Shown piece after piece: positions 8,617 to 18,540 of a stretch of 64,000 bases of DNA. How positions within the stretch are numbered: the stretch's first letter is position 1; every line of letters begins with the position of its first letter. Both the position numbers and the translations under genes were made by a program. Origin of the DNA: Halobacillus karajensis (GTDB taxonomy: Bacteria; Bacillota; Bacilli; Bacillales; Halobacillaceae); the NCBI RefSeq assembly GCF_900108515.1, contig NZ_FNWW01000001.1, positions 496,001 through 560,000 of the forward strand. Reading direction: 5' to 3'. The notes below the pieces were generated by a model. The model saw only the letters and a program-made list of their open reading frames with translations. It was not told where the DNA came from and made no database searches.

Positions 8617-8986
8617 ATGCATCCATTTGCATTTGCAGGACCATCCCCTCGAGAACATGTACATTCCTGGCATTAAAGCGTATGCCTTTGTAATCGAAGA
8701 CAATAATTTGACCGTCCTTCACATTGAGAAGCTCTTCATAATTTTTATCTGTTGCAATTTTCTGATAGCTAATCGTTGCTGTCACATTTTTTCTTGAGAG
8801 GTAGACTTTCATTCCGTTCAATTGCGAACGAATTTTTGCATCCGGAGGCTCTTCCTCATAAAAATAAACAAAATGGAGTTCATTTTTCGTGGAAGATGTA
8901 AACTGTTGGATTGCCCTATCTGCCGCATTATCTGCACATCCCACCAACAAACCAAAAACAAACAACAGCCCCAACCACTTTCTCAA
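8615..8986 (-). CDS. Small lipoprotein of unknown function
   Basis: A 123-residue protein with a classical lipoprotein signal (RKWLGLLFVFGLLVGC) whose lipobox LVGC predicts a lipid-anchored Cys about residue 17. I chose the TTG start at 8986 because GGAGGA lies seven bases upstream and this gives a normal signal peptide; the longer frame has no ribosome site. The mature part (ELHFVYFYEEEPPDAKIRSQ, then VYLSRKNVTATISYQKIATD) looks like a small alpha/beta domain. I do not recognise a family. It is monocistronic, convergent with nothing and divergent from the LCP gene. Confidence 0.75.
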   Translation of the reverse strand: MRKWLGLLFVFGLLVGCADNAADRAIQQFTSSTKNELHFVYFYEEEPPDAKIRSQLNGMKVYLSRKNVTATISYQKIATDKNYEELLNVKDGQIIVFDYKGIRFNARNVHVLEGMVLQMQMDA

Positions 8987-9083
8987 TTTACATTCCTCCA
9001 AAATATAGCTTATACCACTATATGCCTGCCATCCCAGTGTTACTACAACTTCCTTATATTCCTATAGCATAACTTCCATATTC

Positions 9084-9100
9084 TGGATGACCTGGTACGA
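9084..9100 (+). repeat. Dispersed repeat, single arm (GGATGACCTGGTACGAC)
   Basis: Another copy of the GATGACCTGGTAC family, in the divergent gap between the lipoprotein and LCP genes. No partner arm was found nearby. Confidence 0.6.
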
Positions 9101-9138
9101 CATATATTCCCAATTCTCATGTTTTGTTGCAATGTTTT

Positions 9139-9167
9139 TTTACATATATCTACAAAAATCGTATAAT
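9139..9167 (+). promoter_or_regulatory. SigA promoter of the LCP gene
   Basis: TTTACA, a 17-base spacer, then a perfect TATAAT. The expected transcript starts about 25 bases before the start codon region at 9199. Confidence 0.8.
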
Positions 9168-9198
9168 AGAGTAGTATTTTACAGAAAGAGGTGGAGGA

Positions 9199-10134
9199 AT
9201 GAGACGTAAAGAGTTGAAGAAAAAGAAAAGACGTAAACGTAAACGCTGGAAAGTCGTCCTATTTGTGTTAGCTTTCATACTCTTAATTGGTGGAGTTTAT
9301 TTATATACGATATTTCATGAAGTACGATCAACTGTAAACCAGGATTTGCATGAAGAGGTTACATCCATTGATACAGATGAAACGAAAGAGAAAGTCGATA
9401 AAAAAGAACCGCTGAATATTTTACTGCTCGGTGTGGACGAGCGTGAAAACGATGTGGGGCGTTCCGATACGATGATAGTAATGACTCTTGATCCGAACAA
9501 TGACCAAATGCAAATGGTTAGTATCCCAAGAGATACCAAAACAGAAATCGCTGGAGATGGCCGTGTAACGAGAATTAACCACTCCTATGCGTATGGTGGC
9601 AGCGACATGGCTGTAAACACAGTTGAAAATTTCCTTGATATTGAATTGGACTATTACATGCGAGTGAATATGGAAGGTCTTTCTCAGCTTGTTGATGCTG
9701 TAGATGGTGTCACCATCAACAACGACCGTGCTTTCACTTCAGGTAAATTTGAGTTTCCAGAAGGAGAATTAGAGCTGGATGGAAGAGAAGCTCTAGCTTT
9801 TGTGCGGATGCGTAAAAATGATCCAAATGGAGACCTTGGGCGTAATGAGCGGCAACGTCAGGTTATCCAAGGGATTATAAATAAAGGGGCTCGTCTCGAC
9901 GCTGTTAATAAAGTGGGCGATGTTATGGACGTCCTTGGAAATAATGTCAGTACAAACATGCAGTTTGCGGATATGCGCAGACTTGCCACTAACTACAGCA
10001 GTGCCCGTAAAAACTCGTCTACCTACCAAATGGAAGGTCAAAATATTCGAGAGAACGGTATGTTTTTAATTGATATGCCGGAAGAGGAGATTCAAAAAAC
10101 TCACGATATGATCGTTAATTTTGGTTCAAATTAA
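9199..10134 (+). CDS. LytR-CpsA-Psr (LCP) family wall-polymer ligase
   Basis: A 311-residue membrane-anchored enzyme. A very basic N-terminus precedes one helix (about residues 20-38), then the LCP domain: NILLLGVDERENDVGRSDTM, SIPRDTKTEI, and the late arginine-rich motif GDLGRNERQRQV that binds polyprenyl pyrophosphate in the family. LCP proteins (TagTUV type) transfer teichoic acid or other glycopolymers from lipid carrier to peptidoglycan at the outer face. The start follows GAGGTGGAGGA. The gene stands alone with its own promoter and terminator. Confidence 0.93.
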   Translation: MRRKELKKKKRRKRKRWKVVLFVLAFILLIGGVYLYTIFHEVRSTVNQDLHEEVTSIDTDETKEKVDKKEPLNILLLGVDERENDVGRSDTMIVMTLDPNNDQMQMVSIPRDTKTEIAGDGRVTRINHSYAYGGSDMAVNTVENFLDIELDYYMRVNMEGLSQLVDAVDGVTINNDRAFTSGKFEFPEGELELDGREALAFVRMRKNDPNGDLGRNERQRQVIQGIINKGARLDAVNKVGDVMDVLGNNVSTNMQFADMRRLATNYSSARKNSSTYQMEGQNIRENGMFLIDMPEEEIQKTHDMIVNFGSN

Positions 10135-10139
10135 GGCAA

Positions 10140-10174
10140 AACCCCTTCTCCTTGTTATGGAGAAGGGGTTTTTT
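10140..10174 (+). terminator. Terminator of the LCP gene
   Basis: AACCCCTTCTCC pairs with GGAGAAGGGGTT around a seven-base loop, followed by a T-run. Confidence 0.95.
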
Positions 10175-10193
10175 CATCCGTGGAAACCTAAAC

Positions 10194-10607
10194 CTATGCA
10201 GGAGGGGTATCCTCATTTTTATGATTCCTATATCTTTTAATGGCACGACTAATTCCAAGGAACACAAAGTAAATGCCGCAAAACAGGAAAAATCCTAGTA
10301 AACTGGCAACGGCATCTGCAAACTCCATATTCCCGCTACCCATAATCTTTTGCTGAATTTCTACTGCAAACACAAATACTAATACCATGGCAAATGTGAA
10401 TAAGAAAGAAATGACTGAAATGCTCCACTTGGCTAATGCGTGGAAAAGAAGGTCCACAAAGATGAGACCAATGATTCCTAGAATACCAATCACCCAAAAA
10501 TGGAGATCCTTATCTGTAAGTTCCCATCCCATCATGTCCGTGAGTTTCCAAATTACATCATGCCAAACATTGACGACGTCAGCCAGCAGTAAAATAATTT
10601 CTCTCAT
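10194..10607 (-). CDS. Membrane protein of unknown function, about four helices
   Basis: A 137-residue protein with predicted helices near residues 35-52, 58-82 and 95-118 after an amphipathic start, and a basic C-terminal tail (ISRAIKRYRNHKNED). Convergent with the LCP gene across a 20-base gap. No family was recognised. The ribosome site AGGAG is unusually far (about 16 bases) from the chosen ATG, so the true start is uncertain. Confidence 0.6.
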   Translation of the reverse strand: MREIILLLADVVNVWHDVIWKLTDMMGWELTDKDLHFWVIGILGIIGLIFVDLLFHALAKWSISVISFLFTFAMVLVFVFAVEIQQKIMGSGNMEFADAVASLLGFFLFCGIYFVFLGISRAIKRYRNHKNEDTPPA

Positions 10608-10707
10608 AGTAAAGTCTTTTATTCTCCTATCTCATAAACTAAAGCGAATCTATGGACAAGATAAAAATACCATAATACTGGCCGCTTGTATATGCTATTT
10701 ACAAATA

Positions 10708-10754
10708 CTTCCGTACCAGGACTACCAATATATGGGTGACCTGGTACGGAAGTT
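10708..10754. repeat. Dispersed palindromic repeat, both arms (GACCTGGTACGGAAGT)
   Basis: ACTTCCGTACCAGG and CCTGGTACGGAAGT form a 14-base perfect stem, extended by imperfect pairs. It sits 12 bases after the hutG stop on the minus strand but has no clear T-run, so terminator action is doubtful. Confidence 0.8.
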
Positions 10755-10765
10755 ATTTCCTTTTA

Positions 10766-11704
10766 TCATGTATACATATACCGCATCATCACATGGGCAG
10801 CGAGTCGACTCGTCATATCGCGGAAATCTTTGGTCGGATCGACTTCTACAATATCCACCCCCTTCACTAAAGGATGTTGGGAAGCCATAGCTACACTACC
10901 AAGCAGTTCTCGTGCCGTCAGTCCGCCTGGTCCGATAGCCGGGCACCCAGGCGCAAACGCTTGGTCGACCGCATCCATATCGACGGACAAATAGATGGTG
11001 TCACATTTATTTTCCAATTTCTGTATGGCCTGGTCTGTAATAAACTGGATACCCTTCTCTTCTACGTCAGCCATGGTGTAGGTGTGGATGTTGTGTTTTT
11101 TGGCGTAATCGGCATAGGTTTTGGCATTAGAGAAATCGCGGATTCCGATTTGGCAGAGGTCTTCTCCCCAAAGAACCCCTTCTTCGATTAAGCTTCGGAA
11201 TGGGGTTCCGTTCGTACGGCCACCGTCTTCTATGTTGCGAAGATCATGGTGAGCATCCCATTGAATGACACCAATTCTGCCAAACTTTTCTTTAAAGGCC
11301 GAAATACTAGGAAAACTGACTCCGTGGTCACCTCCGAGCATTACGTACTTTTGGCAGGCTTCGGTCTCCAGCATTTCTTTTACACTCGTTTGCATCCGCT
11401 TCAAGGTTTCACCAGTATCCGTCGGATGGACCGGTACATCACCGAAGTCTAACAGCTTCATATTCTCGTAATCTTCATCCTTCTCCCCAGAATACGTACT
11501 GTACGATCCCAAAGCTTTTCTTATGGTACCAGGGGCTTCCGAAGCCCCTGATAAAGATATCGAAGTTTTGGAAAAAGGAAGGCCAATCACCCCGATATCC
11601 CCTGTTTTCCTCTCTTCATAAGGAGTCAATGTTTCATCCACTTTTGTTGTGTAACGGTCTTTGAATCTAGCATTCCTATTCGGTTTGAGGTACTGAAAAG
11701 ACAC
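10766..11704 (-). CDS. hutG: Formimidoylglutamase
   Basis: A 312-residue manganese enzyme of the arginase/agmatinase fold that hydrolyses N-formimino-L-glutamate to glutamate and formamide, the last step of the hut pathway. Metal-binding motifs are clear: [10 protein letters not shown], then [11 protein letters not shown], and [18 protein letters not shown]. The GTG at 11704 follows AAAGGAGGGG and overlaps the end of hutI by 29 bases. The longer frame upstream lies inside hutI and has no ribosome site of its own. Last gene of the hut operon. Confidence 0.93.
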   Translation of the reverse strand: MSFQYLKPNRNARFKDRYTTKVDETLTPYEERKTGDIGVIGLPFSKTSISLSGASEAPGTIRKALGSYSTYSGEKDEDYENMKLLDFGDVPVHPTDTGETLKRMQTSVKEMLETEACQKYVMLGGDHGVSFPSISAFKEKFGRIGVIQWDAHHDLRNIEDGGRTNGTPFRSLIEEGVLWGEDLCQIGIRDFSNAKTYADYAKKHNIHTYTMADVEEKGIQFITDQAIQKLENKCDTIYLSVDMDAVDQAFAPGCPAIGPGGLTARELLGSVAMASQHPLVKGVDIVEVDPTKDFRDMTSRLAAHVMMRYMYT

Positions 11705-12947
11705 GCGCGCCCCTCCTTTCCCATACGTTTCGCCCATTCTTCCATACGATTTCGGCATGGTTGGCGGCATAATGATAGGGAATATATTTGTAATTCGGAA
11801 CATCCCATAAAACCACATCCGCTTTTCTTCCCACCTGCAGACAACCGGCCGTATCTCCTCGCCCAATCGCATGAGCCGCGTTGACCGTCACACCGTTCCA
11901 AATCTCTTCCGGTGTCATTTTCATTTTTAATGCAGCAAGGGACATGATCATCTGCAGATTGTAGGTCACACAGCTGCCCGGATTGAAATCGGTCGCCAAA
12001 GCAACAGCCGCTCCGGCATCGATCATTCGTCTCGCATCGGCATAACGGTCTTTTCCTAAGTAAAAGGTAGTGCCTGGTAGCAATACGGCCACTGTCTCTC
12101 CCCGGGACAGACTTTCAATTCCACCTTCCGAAGCTGCCACAAGGTGATCTGCTGAAGCTGCTCCCATCTTCACCGCAAGTTCTGTACCTCCGAGCGGATC
12201 AATTTCATCGGCATGAATTTTAGTTTTGAACCCTAGTTCCTGTGATGCTTTCATAAACCTTCGCGATTGTTCGATCGTGAATACCCCTGTTTCGCAAAAA
12301 ATGTCTGTGAACTCTGCCAAGCTCTTCTCGCTGATTTCCGGCAACAGTTGAATCATTTCCTCAAGGAATGCCTCTTCCCTTCCTTTATATTCAGGCGGGA
12401 TGGCATGGGGCCCAAGGAAGGTTGAGACTAGATCAAGAATCCCTTCATCGTTTAACCGTTTGACAATACGTAGCTGCTTCAGCTCCGTATCCCTATCCAG
12501 ACCATAGCCACTTTTCGCTTCCATTGTCGTCACACCGTGACCGGCCATTTGTTCAAGCGTTCGTTTAGCTTTCCCAAAAAGCTGCTCCTCCGTTTCAGAC
12601 CTTGTCGCTTGAACAGTAGATAAGATGCCTCCCCCTTGTTTAAGAATCTCTAGATAGGGGACACCGGCCTGTTTCAAAGCCAGCTCATTCTCCCGGGAAC
12701 CACCAAAGACGAGATGGGTGTGCGGATCAACAAGACCTGGTGATACAGTTTTTTCCAGCGCATCAATCCGTTCGGCGGCTTTTTTGTTTTTGCTTTGTTG
12801 GTGTGGGCCGATCCAGGCGATGATTTCATCTTTTATGGCAATGGCCATATTTTCCTGCACGTTGAGCTCTTTCATGGCCTCCCCTTTTAAAGGGCCTTCC
12901 GCCGGTAAAATGAGTTGGCCGATATTTTCAATTATTGTATCGTACAT
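11676..12947 (-). CDS. hutI: Imidazolonepropionase
   Basis: A 423-residue metal-dependent amidohydrolase that opens the imidazolone ring to give N-formiminoglutamate. Signatures: [19 protein letters not shown] (metal His pair), [20 protein letters not shown], and [11 protein letters not shown] (metal Asp). Its ATG overlaps the hutU stop by one base (TAATG), showing translational coupling. Length matches the family norm of about 420 residues. Confidence 0.96.
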   Translation of the reverse strand: MYDTIIENIGQLILPAEGPLKGEAMKELNVQENMAIAIKDEIIAWIGPHQQSKNKKAAERIDALEKTVSPGLVDPHTHLVFGGSRENELALKQAGVPYLEILKQGGGILSTVQATRSETEEQLFGKAKRTLEQMAGHGVTTMEAKSGYGLDRDTELKQLRIVKRLNDEGILDLVSTFLGPHAIPPEYKGREEAFLEEMIQLLPEISEKSLAEFTDIFCETGVFTIEQSRRFMKASQELGFKTKIHADEIDPLGGTELAVKMGAASADHLVAASEGGIESLSRGETVAVLLPGTTFYLGKDRYADARRMIDAGAAVALATDFNPGSCVTYNLQMIMSLAALKMKMTPEEIWNGVTVNAAHAIGRGDTAGCLQVGRKADVVLWDVPNYKYIPYHYAANHAEIVWKNGRNVWERRGARVFSVPQTE

Positions 12948-14611
12948 TATTTCCCCCTCCTCTTCATCGGAATATCCAATCCATAAGCTCTCGCGTTTTC
13001 GACTGCGTCCTCATAACCGGCATCGGCATGACGCAAGATGCCCATCCCGGGGTCTGTCGTCAATACACGCTCCAGCCTCTTTTCAGCTACGTCTGTACCA
13101 TCTGCGACAGCAACCATTCCAGCATGAAGCGAGTATCCCATTCCGACACCGCCTCCATGGTGGAAAGAAATCCATGATCCACCAGCGGCCGTGTTGATCA
13201 ATGCATTCAATACAGCCCAATCACCGACGGCATCACTTCCGTCGATCATCGATTCTGTCTCCCTGTTTGGTGAGGCTACCGATCCACAGTCCAAGTGATC
13301 CCTTCCAATGACAACAGGGGCGCTCAACTCGCCTGTTCGAACGAGCTCATTTATGGCCATCCCCATCTTCTTCCGTTCTCCATATCCGAGCCAGCAAATT
13401 CTTGACGGAAGCCCTTGAAACTGCACTTTTTCTTGGGCCATATCAATCCACCGCAGCAGTTTTTTGTTCTCTGGAAACAGTTCTTTAATAAGCTGATCGG
13501 TTCGATGAATGTCTTTCGGGTCTCCTGAAAGGGCTGCCCATCGGAAGGGTCCTTTTCCTTCACAAAACAGGGGACGGATGTAGGCGGGAACGAATCCTGG
13601 AAAATCGAAGGCATCTTTCACGCCTTCTTCCAATGCCACTTGTCGGATGTTATTGCCGTAATCGAAGACGATGCTGCCTTTTCTTTGAAATTGCAGCATA
13701 AGCCCCACATGTTTGGCCATCGACTTAGAGGCAAGCTGGACATACAGATCTGGGTCTTTTTGACGCCATTTATCCGCTTCTTTTAATGAATAGCCGACAG
13801 GGACGTAACCATTGAGGGGATCATGGGCAGAGGTTTGATCTGTCACGATGTCAATGTTTACCCCTTTGTGCAACAGTTCCTCATGGATTTCCGCTGCATT
13901 TCCTAAAAGAGCGATCGAGAGCGCTTCCCCATTAGCCCTGGCTTCTTTTGCCCACAAAACCGCTTCATTAATGGAATCTGTTCGAACATCGCAGTACCCG
14001 GACTGTATTCGCTTTTCAATTCTGTCTGGATCGACTTCTACTGCAATGACGACGCCTTCGTTCATGGTCACAGCAAGCGGCTGTGCACCACCCATGCCGC
14101 CAAGCCCAGCCGTCAGTGTGATCGTACCTTTCAATGAACCGTTAAAATGCTTCTCGGCAAGGGAAGCGAATGTCTCATAGGTACCTTGTAAAATCCCTTG
14201 AGAACCAATATAAATCCAGCTTCCTGCCGTCATCTGGCCGTACATCATTAGTCCTTTTTTATCAAGCTCATGGAAATGCTCCCAATTCGCCCATTTCGGT
14301 ACAAGAACCGAATTAGACAGCAGAACTCTCGGTGCCTGCTCATGGGTTTTAAACACTCCGACCGGCTTTCCTGACTGGACAAGCATCGTTTCGTCTTTTT
14401 CGAGCCGTTTCAGTGTGGCTACAATGGCATCGAAGGCTTCCCAACTGCGGGCAGCCTTGCCGATTCCGCCATAAACCACTAACTCTTCCGGCTTTTCAGC
14501 TACTTCAGGGTCAAGATTGTTGCAAAGCATCCGCAGTACCGCTTCCTGTTCCCACCCTTTGCACTGTAATTCTGTTCCCGTTTTCGCTTTAATCTTACGT
14601 GTTGTCGACAT
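12947..14611 (-). CDS. hutU: Urocanate hydratase
   Basis: A 554-residue NAD+-containing enzyme converting urocanate to imidazolonepropionate. Family hallmarks include the glycine-rich NAD motif [37 protein letters not shown] with its conserved Cys, and [20 protein letters not shown] near the C-terminus. The ATG at 14611 follows GGAGGAGAAAC and overlaps the hutH stop by 17 bases; the longer frame starts inside hutH and is not needed. Length matches known HutU. Confidence 0.97.
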   Translation of the reverse strand: MSTTRKIKAKTGTELQCKGWEQEAVLRMLCNNLDPEVAEKPEELVVYGGIGKAARSWEAFDAIVATLKRLEKDETMLVQSGKPVGVFKTHEQAPRVLLSNSVLVPKWANWEHFHELDKKGLMMYGQMTAGSWIYIGSQGILQGTYETFASLAEKHFNGSLKGTITLTAGLGGMGGAQPLAVTMNEGVVIAVEVDPDRIEKRIQSGYCDVRTDSINEAVLWAKEARANGEALSIALLGNAAEIHEELLHKGVNIDIVTDQTSAHDPLNGYVPVGYSLKEADKWRQKDPDLYVQLASKSMAKHVGLMLQFQRKGSIVFDYGNNIRQVALEEGVKDAFDFPGFVPAYIRPLFCEGKGPFRWAALSGDPKDIHRTDQLIKELFPENKKLLRWIDMAQEKVQFQGLPSRICWLGYGERKKMGMAINELVRTGELSAPVVIGRDHLDCGSVASPNRETESMIDGSDAVGDWAVLNALINTAAGGSWISFHHGGGVGMGYSLHAGMVAVADGTDVAEKRLERVLTTDPGMGILRHADAGYEDAVENARAYGLDIPMKRRGK

Positions 14612-16136
14612 ATGTTTCTCCTCCTTCATGGACCGTTCTCCATTTATTCCAGTCAAAAAAATCACCTCTCAGCCATGCATCCATTTTTTCTATATCATGT
14701 GAAAATATGCGATCCTCGGTAATCGTCGGTACGACTTTACGTGCTCTATTCCATAAATCCTGTGTAAGCCCAGACGCTCGTTCAATCCCTCTCATCTCCA
14801 GAGCTTGCATACTGCAAATCAATTCAATGGCAGCCACTTTTGACGCATTTTGGATGACCATTGTGGCATGCCGAGCTCCAGTTGTCCCCATGCTCACATG
14901 ATCTTCCTGATTAGCGGAGGATGGAATAGAATCCACACTTGCCGGGTGGGCGAGGGTTTTATTTTCGGACACTAACGAGGCAGCCACATACTGGACGATC
15001 ATCAGTCCTGATTCTAATCCCGGATTGGTACTTAAAAAGGGTGGAAAATCATTCAGTTGCGGATTGACCAGTCGTTCGACTCGACGTTCTGCTATGTTTG
15101 CAAGTTCACTCACAGCTATTTTTAAATAATCCATAGCAAAGGCGATCGGCTGTCCATGGAAATTACCGCCCGATACGACCACTTTTCCTCCTTCTAAAAG
15201 GAGCGGGTTATCTGTCGCCGCATTCATTTCGATGGTCAGTTTTTCCCGGACATAGTTAAGTGTCTGCCATACCGCCCCATGTACTTGTGGAATGCACCTT
15301 AGTGAATAAGCGTCTTGCACCCTCTTCTCTCCTTGAAAAGTGACTAGGTGACTCCCATTGATCAAATGCCGCATACGTTCTGCGACCACCATTTGTTCTG
15401 GATACCCACGCGCCTCATGGATACTCGGATGAAATGCATCACGAATGCCTTCAAGAGCCTGCAGCGTCATACTTGCCACCCAGTCACATTGCAATGCGAG
15501 ACGCTCTGCTTCGATATAGTTGATCACACCGACAGCCGTCATCGCCTGCGTCCCATTTATGAGCGCAAGCCCTTCTTTTGCTTTCAATACCAGTGGCTGT
15601 ATCGATTCTTTTTGATATACGTCTATCGTGGGAAGCCTTTCTCCTTCAAAGTAAACTTCTCCTTCTCCCATCAACACGAGCGCCAAATGGGCAAGCGGTG
15701 CCAGGTCGCCAGACGCCCCGAGCGACCCTTGTGATGGAATAACCGGATGAATCTCTTTATTAATCAAATCACGCAGTCTTTTCACGACCGCCTCCCGTAC
15801 ACCTGAAAAACCCTTCATAAGCGCATTCAGCCGTAGTACCATCATGGCCCGACTCACTTTCTCTGGAAAAGGTTCCCCGACTCCACAGGCATGGGAACGG
15901 ATTAAATGGAGCTGCAGGCTATCAACATCCTGTGCAGCGACTCGCACATCACTCAATTTTCCAAACCCCGTGTTAATCCCATATACGGTATGTCCTTTCG
16001 CTACTATTTCTTCCACTGTCTCTCTGCTCGCCCGGACATCAATTAAACTTGCTTCTTCTAAGCCGACTTTTTCGTTCTCCCAGCAAATCTGTTTCATTTG
16101 CTCAATCGTTAGGTCTTTCCCATTTAATTCGATCAT
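14595..16136 (-). CDS. hutH: Histidine ammonia-lyase
   Basis: A 513-residue lyase that removes ammonia from histidine to give urocanate. The Ala-Ser-Gly triad that cyclises to the MIO cofactor is at residues 141-143 in [16 protein letters not shown]. Other marks are [24 protein letters not shown] and the [19 protein letters not shown] stretch. The ATG at 16136 follows AAAGGGGG; the longer frame runs back through the attenuator hairpin and into hutP, so it is not the start. Confidence 0.97.
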   Translation of the reverse strand: MIELNGKDLTIEQMKQICWENEKVGLEEASLIDVRASRETVEEIVAKGHTVYGINTGFGKLSDVRVAAQDVDSLQLHLIRSHACGVGEPFPEKVSRAMMVLRLNALMKGFSGVREAVVKRLRDLINKEIHPVIPSQGSLGASGDLAPLAHLALVLMGEGEVYFEGERLPTIDVYQKESIQPLVLKAKEGLALINGTQAMTAVGVINYIEAERLALQCDWVASMTLQALEGIRDAFHPSIHEARGYPEQMVVAERMRHLINGSHLVTFQGEKRVQDAYSLRCIPQVHGAVWQTLNYVREKLTIEMNAATDNPLLLEGGKVVVSGGNFHGQPIAFAMDYLKIAVSELANIAERRVERLVNPQLNDFPPFLSTNPGLESGLMIVQYVAASLVSENKTLAHPASVDSIPSSANQEDHVSMGTTGARHATMVIQNASKVAAIELICSMQALEMRGIERASGLTQDLWNRARKVVPTITEDRIFSHDIEKMDAWLRGDFFDWNKWRTVHEGGETYVDNT

Positions 16137-16181
16137 CCACATCCCCCTTTCAAATTGAAAAGATTCTGGTGGATTTTCTAC

Positions 16182-16223
16182 AAAAAGGGGCGACAATGGC
16201 ATGGGAAATACCATTGTCGCCCC
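16182..16223 (-). terminator. hut operon attenuator hairpin
   Basis: GGGGCGACAATGG and CCATTGTCGCCCC form a perfect 13-base stem with an 11-base loop, ending in five Ts on the minus strand, between hutP and hutH. This is where the B. subtilis hut operon has the terminator that HutP overrides. Confidence 0.92.
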
Positions 16224-16240
16224 CTCATCGCTTATGACTA
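16224..16240 (-). promoter_or_regulatory. HutP RNA-binding site (NAG-N4 repeats)
   Basis: On the minus strand TAG-TCAT-AAG-CGAT-GAG gives three NAG triplets spaced by four bases, immediately 5' of the attenuator stem. HutP is known to bind RNA with NAG triplets at four-base spacing when L-histidine and Mg2+ are present. A further TAG lies at 16249-16251. Confidence 0.8.
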
Positions 16241-16255
16241 TAGGCCACCTATTCT

Positions 16256-16693
16256 TTATATATGATTGATACCAAGTCCAAATGTCTCGTGTTCCAAACC
16301 TTTTACGGGAGCCCCGATCGTTCCATAAAAAGCGACAGCGATCCACTCACCTTCGTCTTCCCGCTCGTAGGGCCTCCCACGAACCACCGCAAATCTTAAC
16401 CCGACGGTCCGCATCATATTACCGACACCAATGTGCCCCCGGGTCACCCCCTGCAATGATTCTAAAATGGCATGATAAAGCGCATGCGTTTCACGATACA
16501 CCTGCTCCGAAATGATTCCATTTCTTTTCGCAGCCGTCTCCACTGCTGCGATCACTTTTTGTACATCCATCGAACCTGCTTTGCCCTGGCAGTACTTTAT
16601 ATTTTCAAAGCTCCCTGAAAAAAGGGACTTCTCTTCTTCATCCAATGAAGCCAGCAGCATCGCAACTTTTCCTATTTTCACCGTCTGGGTCAT
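16256..16693 (-). CDS. hutP: Hut operon positive regulatory protein (antiterminator)
   Basis: A 145-residue RNA-binding antiterminator, close to the B. subtilis length. It matches HutP in the opening ([17 protein letters not shown]), the middle ([20 protein letters not shown]) and the end ([22 protein letters not shown]), which carries His residues of the type that bind metal and histidine. First gene of the operon; it controls read-through of the hairpin just downstream. The start follows GGTGGAG. Confidence 0.96.
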   Translation of the reverse strand: MTQTVKIGKVAMLLASLDEEEKSLFSGSFENIKYCQGKAGSMDVQKVIAAVETAAKRNGIISEQVYRETHALYHAILESLQGVTRGHIGVGNMMRTVGLRFAVVRGRPYEREDEGEWIAVAFYGTIGAPVKGLEHETFGLGINHI

Positions 16694-16732
16694 CCAATCT
16701 CCACCCTACTTTTAACTAATCACTACATAAAT

Positions 16733-16746
16733 TGTAACCGCTTTCC
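16733..16746. promoter_or_regulatory. Probable cre site upstream of hutP
   Basis: TGTAACCGCTTTCC matches 13 of 14 positions of the CcpA operator consensus, about 40 bases before hutP. The hut operon of B. subtilis is catabolite-repressed through cre, which supports the call. Confidence 0.65.
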
Positions 16747-16762
16747 CGGATGTCTGCAATAC

Positions 16763-16796
16763 AAAAAAGATGACCTCGTCCAAATGGACCAGGTCA
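16763..16796 (-). terminator. Terminator of the yesL-like gene built from the dispersed repeat
   Basis: TGACCTCGTCC and GGACCAGGTCA pair with one mismatch, followed on the minus strand by six Ts. The arm sequence is a diverged copy of the GATGACCTGGTAC repeat and overlaps the stop codon. Confidence 0.85.
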
Positions 16797-17489
16797 CCCA
16801 TTATTTTCCATACCACTCAATTTGATATAGAGTCGGTAGTAAGCGGAGAAGGTGAGAAAGGCGATCAGTGATCCTGTGAAGATCGGAATGATCAATGGAA
16901 AGATATAGAGACTGACAGCGAGAATGAATCCTGAAGTCATCGCTACCGTCAAAAACAAGATCGGACTGACAAATGTAAGCATGAACGCTTTTTTCATGAC
17001 GGCTCTTACATTCATATCAAAATGGACAAGTGTACTAAACGTATTGATCGTGTATACAAACAACAAGATTCCTAGAATAAGAAATAGATTCATAAATAAA
17101 CGACTGTTGGTAGAAAAGTAGTAAAGGTCGGCGGCCAATATTACCCAAAGGACCGTGAGAACGATCCCAGCTTTCATGCTGTTCTTATAATTTTCTTTAT
17201 AGTAGCTGACGTATGACCTGTCTGCTGTATCTTTCTGATCTTTCCTCACCCAGTCCCGTGCTTGAGCAAACAAGGCTGTAGTAGCAGGGAAAAATAAGAA
17301 AGGAAGCAAGAGAACTAGCGGTGGTACCAGGTACCATACGTCTTGTGTGTTCCCGATATTCAATAAGCTTAATAATAATAGTGCGATAGGCAAATTGAAT
17401 AACGCCCATTGAAGGTTTGTGAGTGAAAATTTACTAATCCACTCGCTGACCGCGTATAATCCTCCTCTTATTCCTGATGACTGTTTCAT
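16794..17489 (-). CDS. YesL-like DUF624 membrane protein
   Basis: A 231-residue integral membrane protein of the DUF624/YesL family, with about five or six helices, an RGGLYAVSEWISKFSLTNLQ N-terminus and a SYYKENYKNSMKAGIVLTV linker typical of the group. YesL proteins are usually encoded in carbohydrate ABC-transporter operons and have no assigned activity. Here it is the distal gene of the sugar cluster, 62 bases after a hairpin that follows the isomerase gene, so it may be expressed partly by read-through. Confidence 0.85.
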   Translation of the reverse strand: MKQSSGIRGGLYAVSEWISKFSLTNLQWALFNLPIALLLLSLLNIGNTQDVWYLVPPLVLLLPFLFFPATTALFAQARDWVRKDQKDTADRSYVSYYKENYKNSMKAGIVLTVLWVILAADLYYFSTNSRLFMNLFLILGILLFVYTINTFSTLVHFDMNVRAVMKKAFMLTFVSPILFLTVAMTSGFILAVSLYIFPLIIPIFTGSLIAFLTFSAYYRLYIKLSGMENNG

Positions 17490-17511
17490 AAATTTCCCCT
17501 TCCTAATACAG

Positions 17512-17540
17512 AAACCCCTCCAAAGTCCGAGGGGTTTTTA
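17512..17540 (-). terminator. Hairpin after the sugar isomerase gene
   Basis: AAACCCCTC and GAGGGGTTT form a nine-base stem with an eight-base loop. The T-run is longer on the plus strand, so termination on the minus strand may be partial. Confidence 0.65.
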
Positions 17541-17550
17541 GAATCCTTGT

Positions 17551-18519
17551 TTATGCCCACCACATCTCTGCAGCCGGCTCCTCAATGAATACAGATTTCA
17601 AGTTTTTCACTGCTTGATTGAACCCTTCATTGATCGACATGATCGGATCTTCATGCTCAATACTTACGACATGATCATACCCGTACGTACGAAGAGCACT
17701 GATAATATTGGACCATTCTTCGACTCCGTGGCCGTATCCAACTGAACGGAAGCTCCATGCACGTGTTTGGACATTTCCGTAATTCTGCATATCTGTCAGA
17801 CCGTACATGTTCACATTATCTTGGTCTATGTATGTGTCCTTGGCGTGAAAATGATGGATCGCATTTTCTTTCCCCAAAATCTTGATGGCAGCTACCGGGT
17901 CAATGCCCTGCCACCACAAGTGACTTGGATCAAGGTTCGCACCAATTGCATCGCTTGTCGCTTCACGAAGTTTCAGCATGGTGTACGGCGTATGGACTAA
18001 GAATCCTGCATGCAGTTCAAGACCGACTTTCACTTGATGTTCTTCAGCGAACTTCCCTTGCTCTTTCCAATAAGGGATCAGTTTTTCATTCCACTGCCAT
18101 TCTAACACGTCTGCGTATTCAGGGGGCCATGGTGTTACCGGCCAGTTCGGTGCTGTATCATTTTCGTGCCCGCCCGGTGTACCGGAGAACGTATTGACTA
18201 CAGGAACCCCCATCAAGCTTGCAAGCTTCACTGTTTTCACAAAAGCTTGATGAGATTCTTCTGCAAATGCTTTGTCTGGGGAAATAGGGTTCCCGTGGCA
18301 GCTGAAAGCACTGATAGTAAGTCCACGCTCATGGACTTTATCCAAATATTCTTTTCGTTTCTCTTCACTTTCAAGCAATTCATCTGCGTTACAATGAGCA
18401 TCCCCAGGATAGCCGCCTGTTCCAATCTCCACAGCTTTTAAGCCAGCTTCTTTCGCATGATCGAGCATTTCTTCAAAAGATTTGTCGGCAAATAATACGG
18501 TGAAAACGCCTAATTTCAT
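17551..18519 (-). CDS. Sugar isomerase/epimerase (xylose isomerase-like TIM barrel)
   Basis: A 322-residue AP-endonuclease-2/xylose-isomerase-like barrel. It shows the usual metal-ligand strands: AVEIGTGGYPG, SAFSCHGNP, VGLELHAGF, ANLDPSHLWWQGI, HHFHAKDTYID and HVVSIEHEDP with late Glu/His. Members of this fold act as epimerases, isomerases or 3-keto-glycoside lyases/hydrolases. Co-located with two Gfo/Idh/MocA dehydrogenases and a ThuA-like protein, it is a candidate for processing a 3-keto sugar (inference). Length is normal and the start follows GGAGGAG. Confidence 0.85.
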   Translation of the reverse strand: MKLGVFTVLFADKSFEEMLDHAKEAGLKAVEIGTGGYPGDAHCNADELLESEEKRKEYLDKVHERGLTISAFSCHGNPISPDKAFAEESHQAFVKTVKLASLMGVPVVNTFSGTPGGHENDTAPNWPVTPWPPEYADVLEWQWNEKLIPYWKEQGKFAEEHQVKVGLELHAGFLVHTPYTMLKLREATSDAIGANLDPSHLWWQGIDPVAAIKILGKENAIHHFHAKDTYIDQDNVNMYGLTDMQNYGNVQTRAWSFRSVGYGHGVEEWSNIISALRTYGYDHVVSIEHEDPIMSINEGFNQAVKNLKSVFIEEPAAEMWWA

Positions 18520-18540
18520 TATGAATCTCCTCCACTCTGG

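Noticed and set aside
17315-17340. Double GGTACC/ACCAGG sequence similar to the dispersed repeat
   Set aside because: It lies inside the yesL-like coding frame and lacks the GATGACC part of the repeat.
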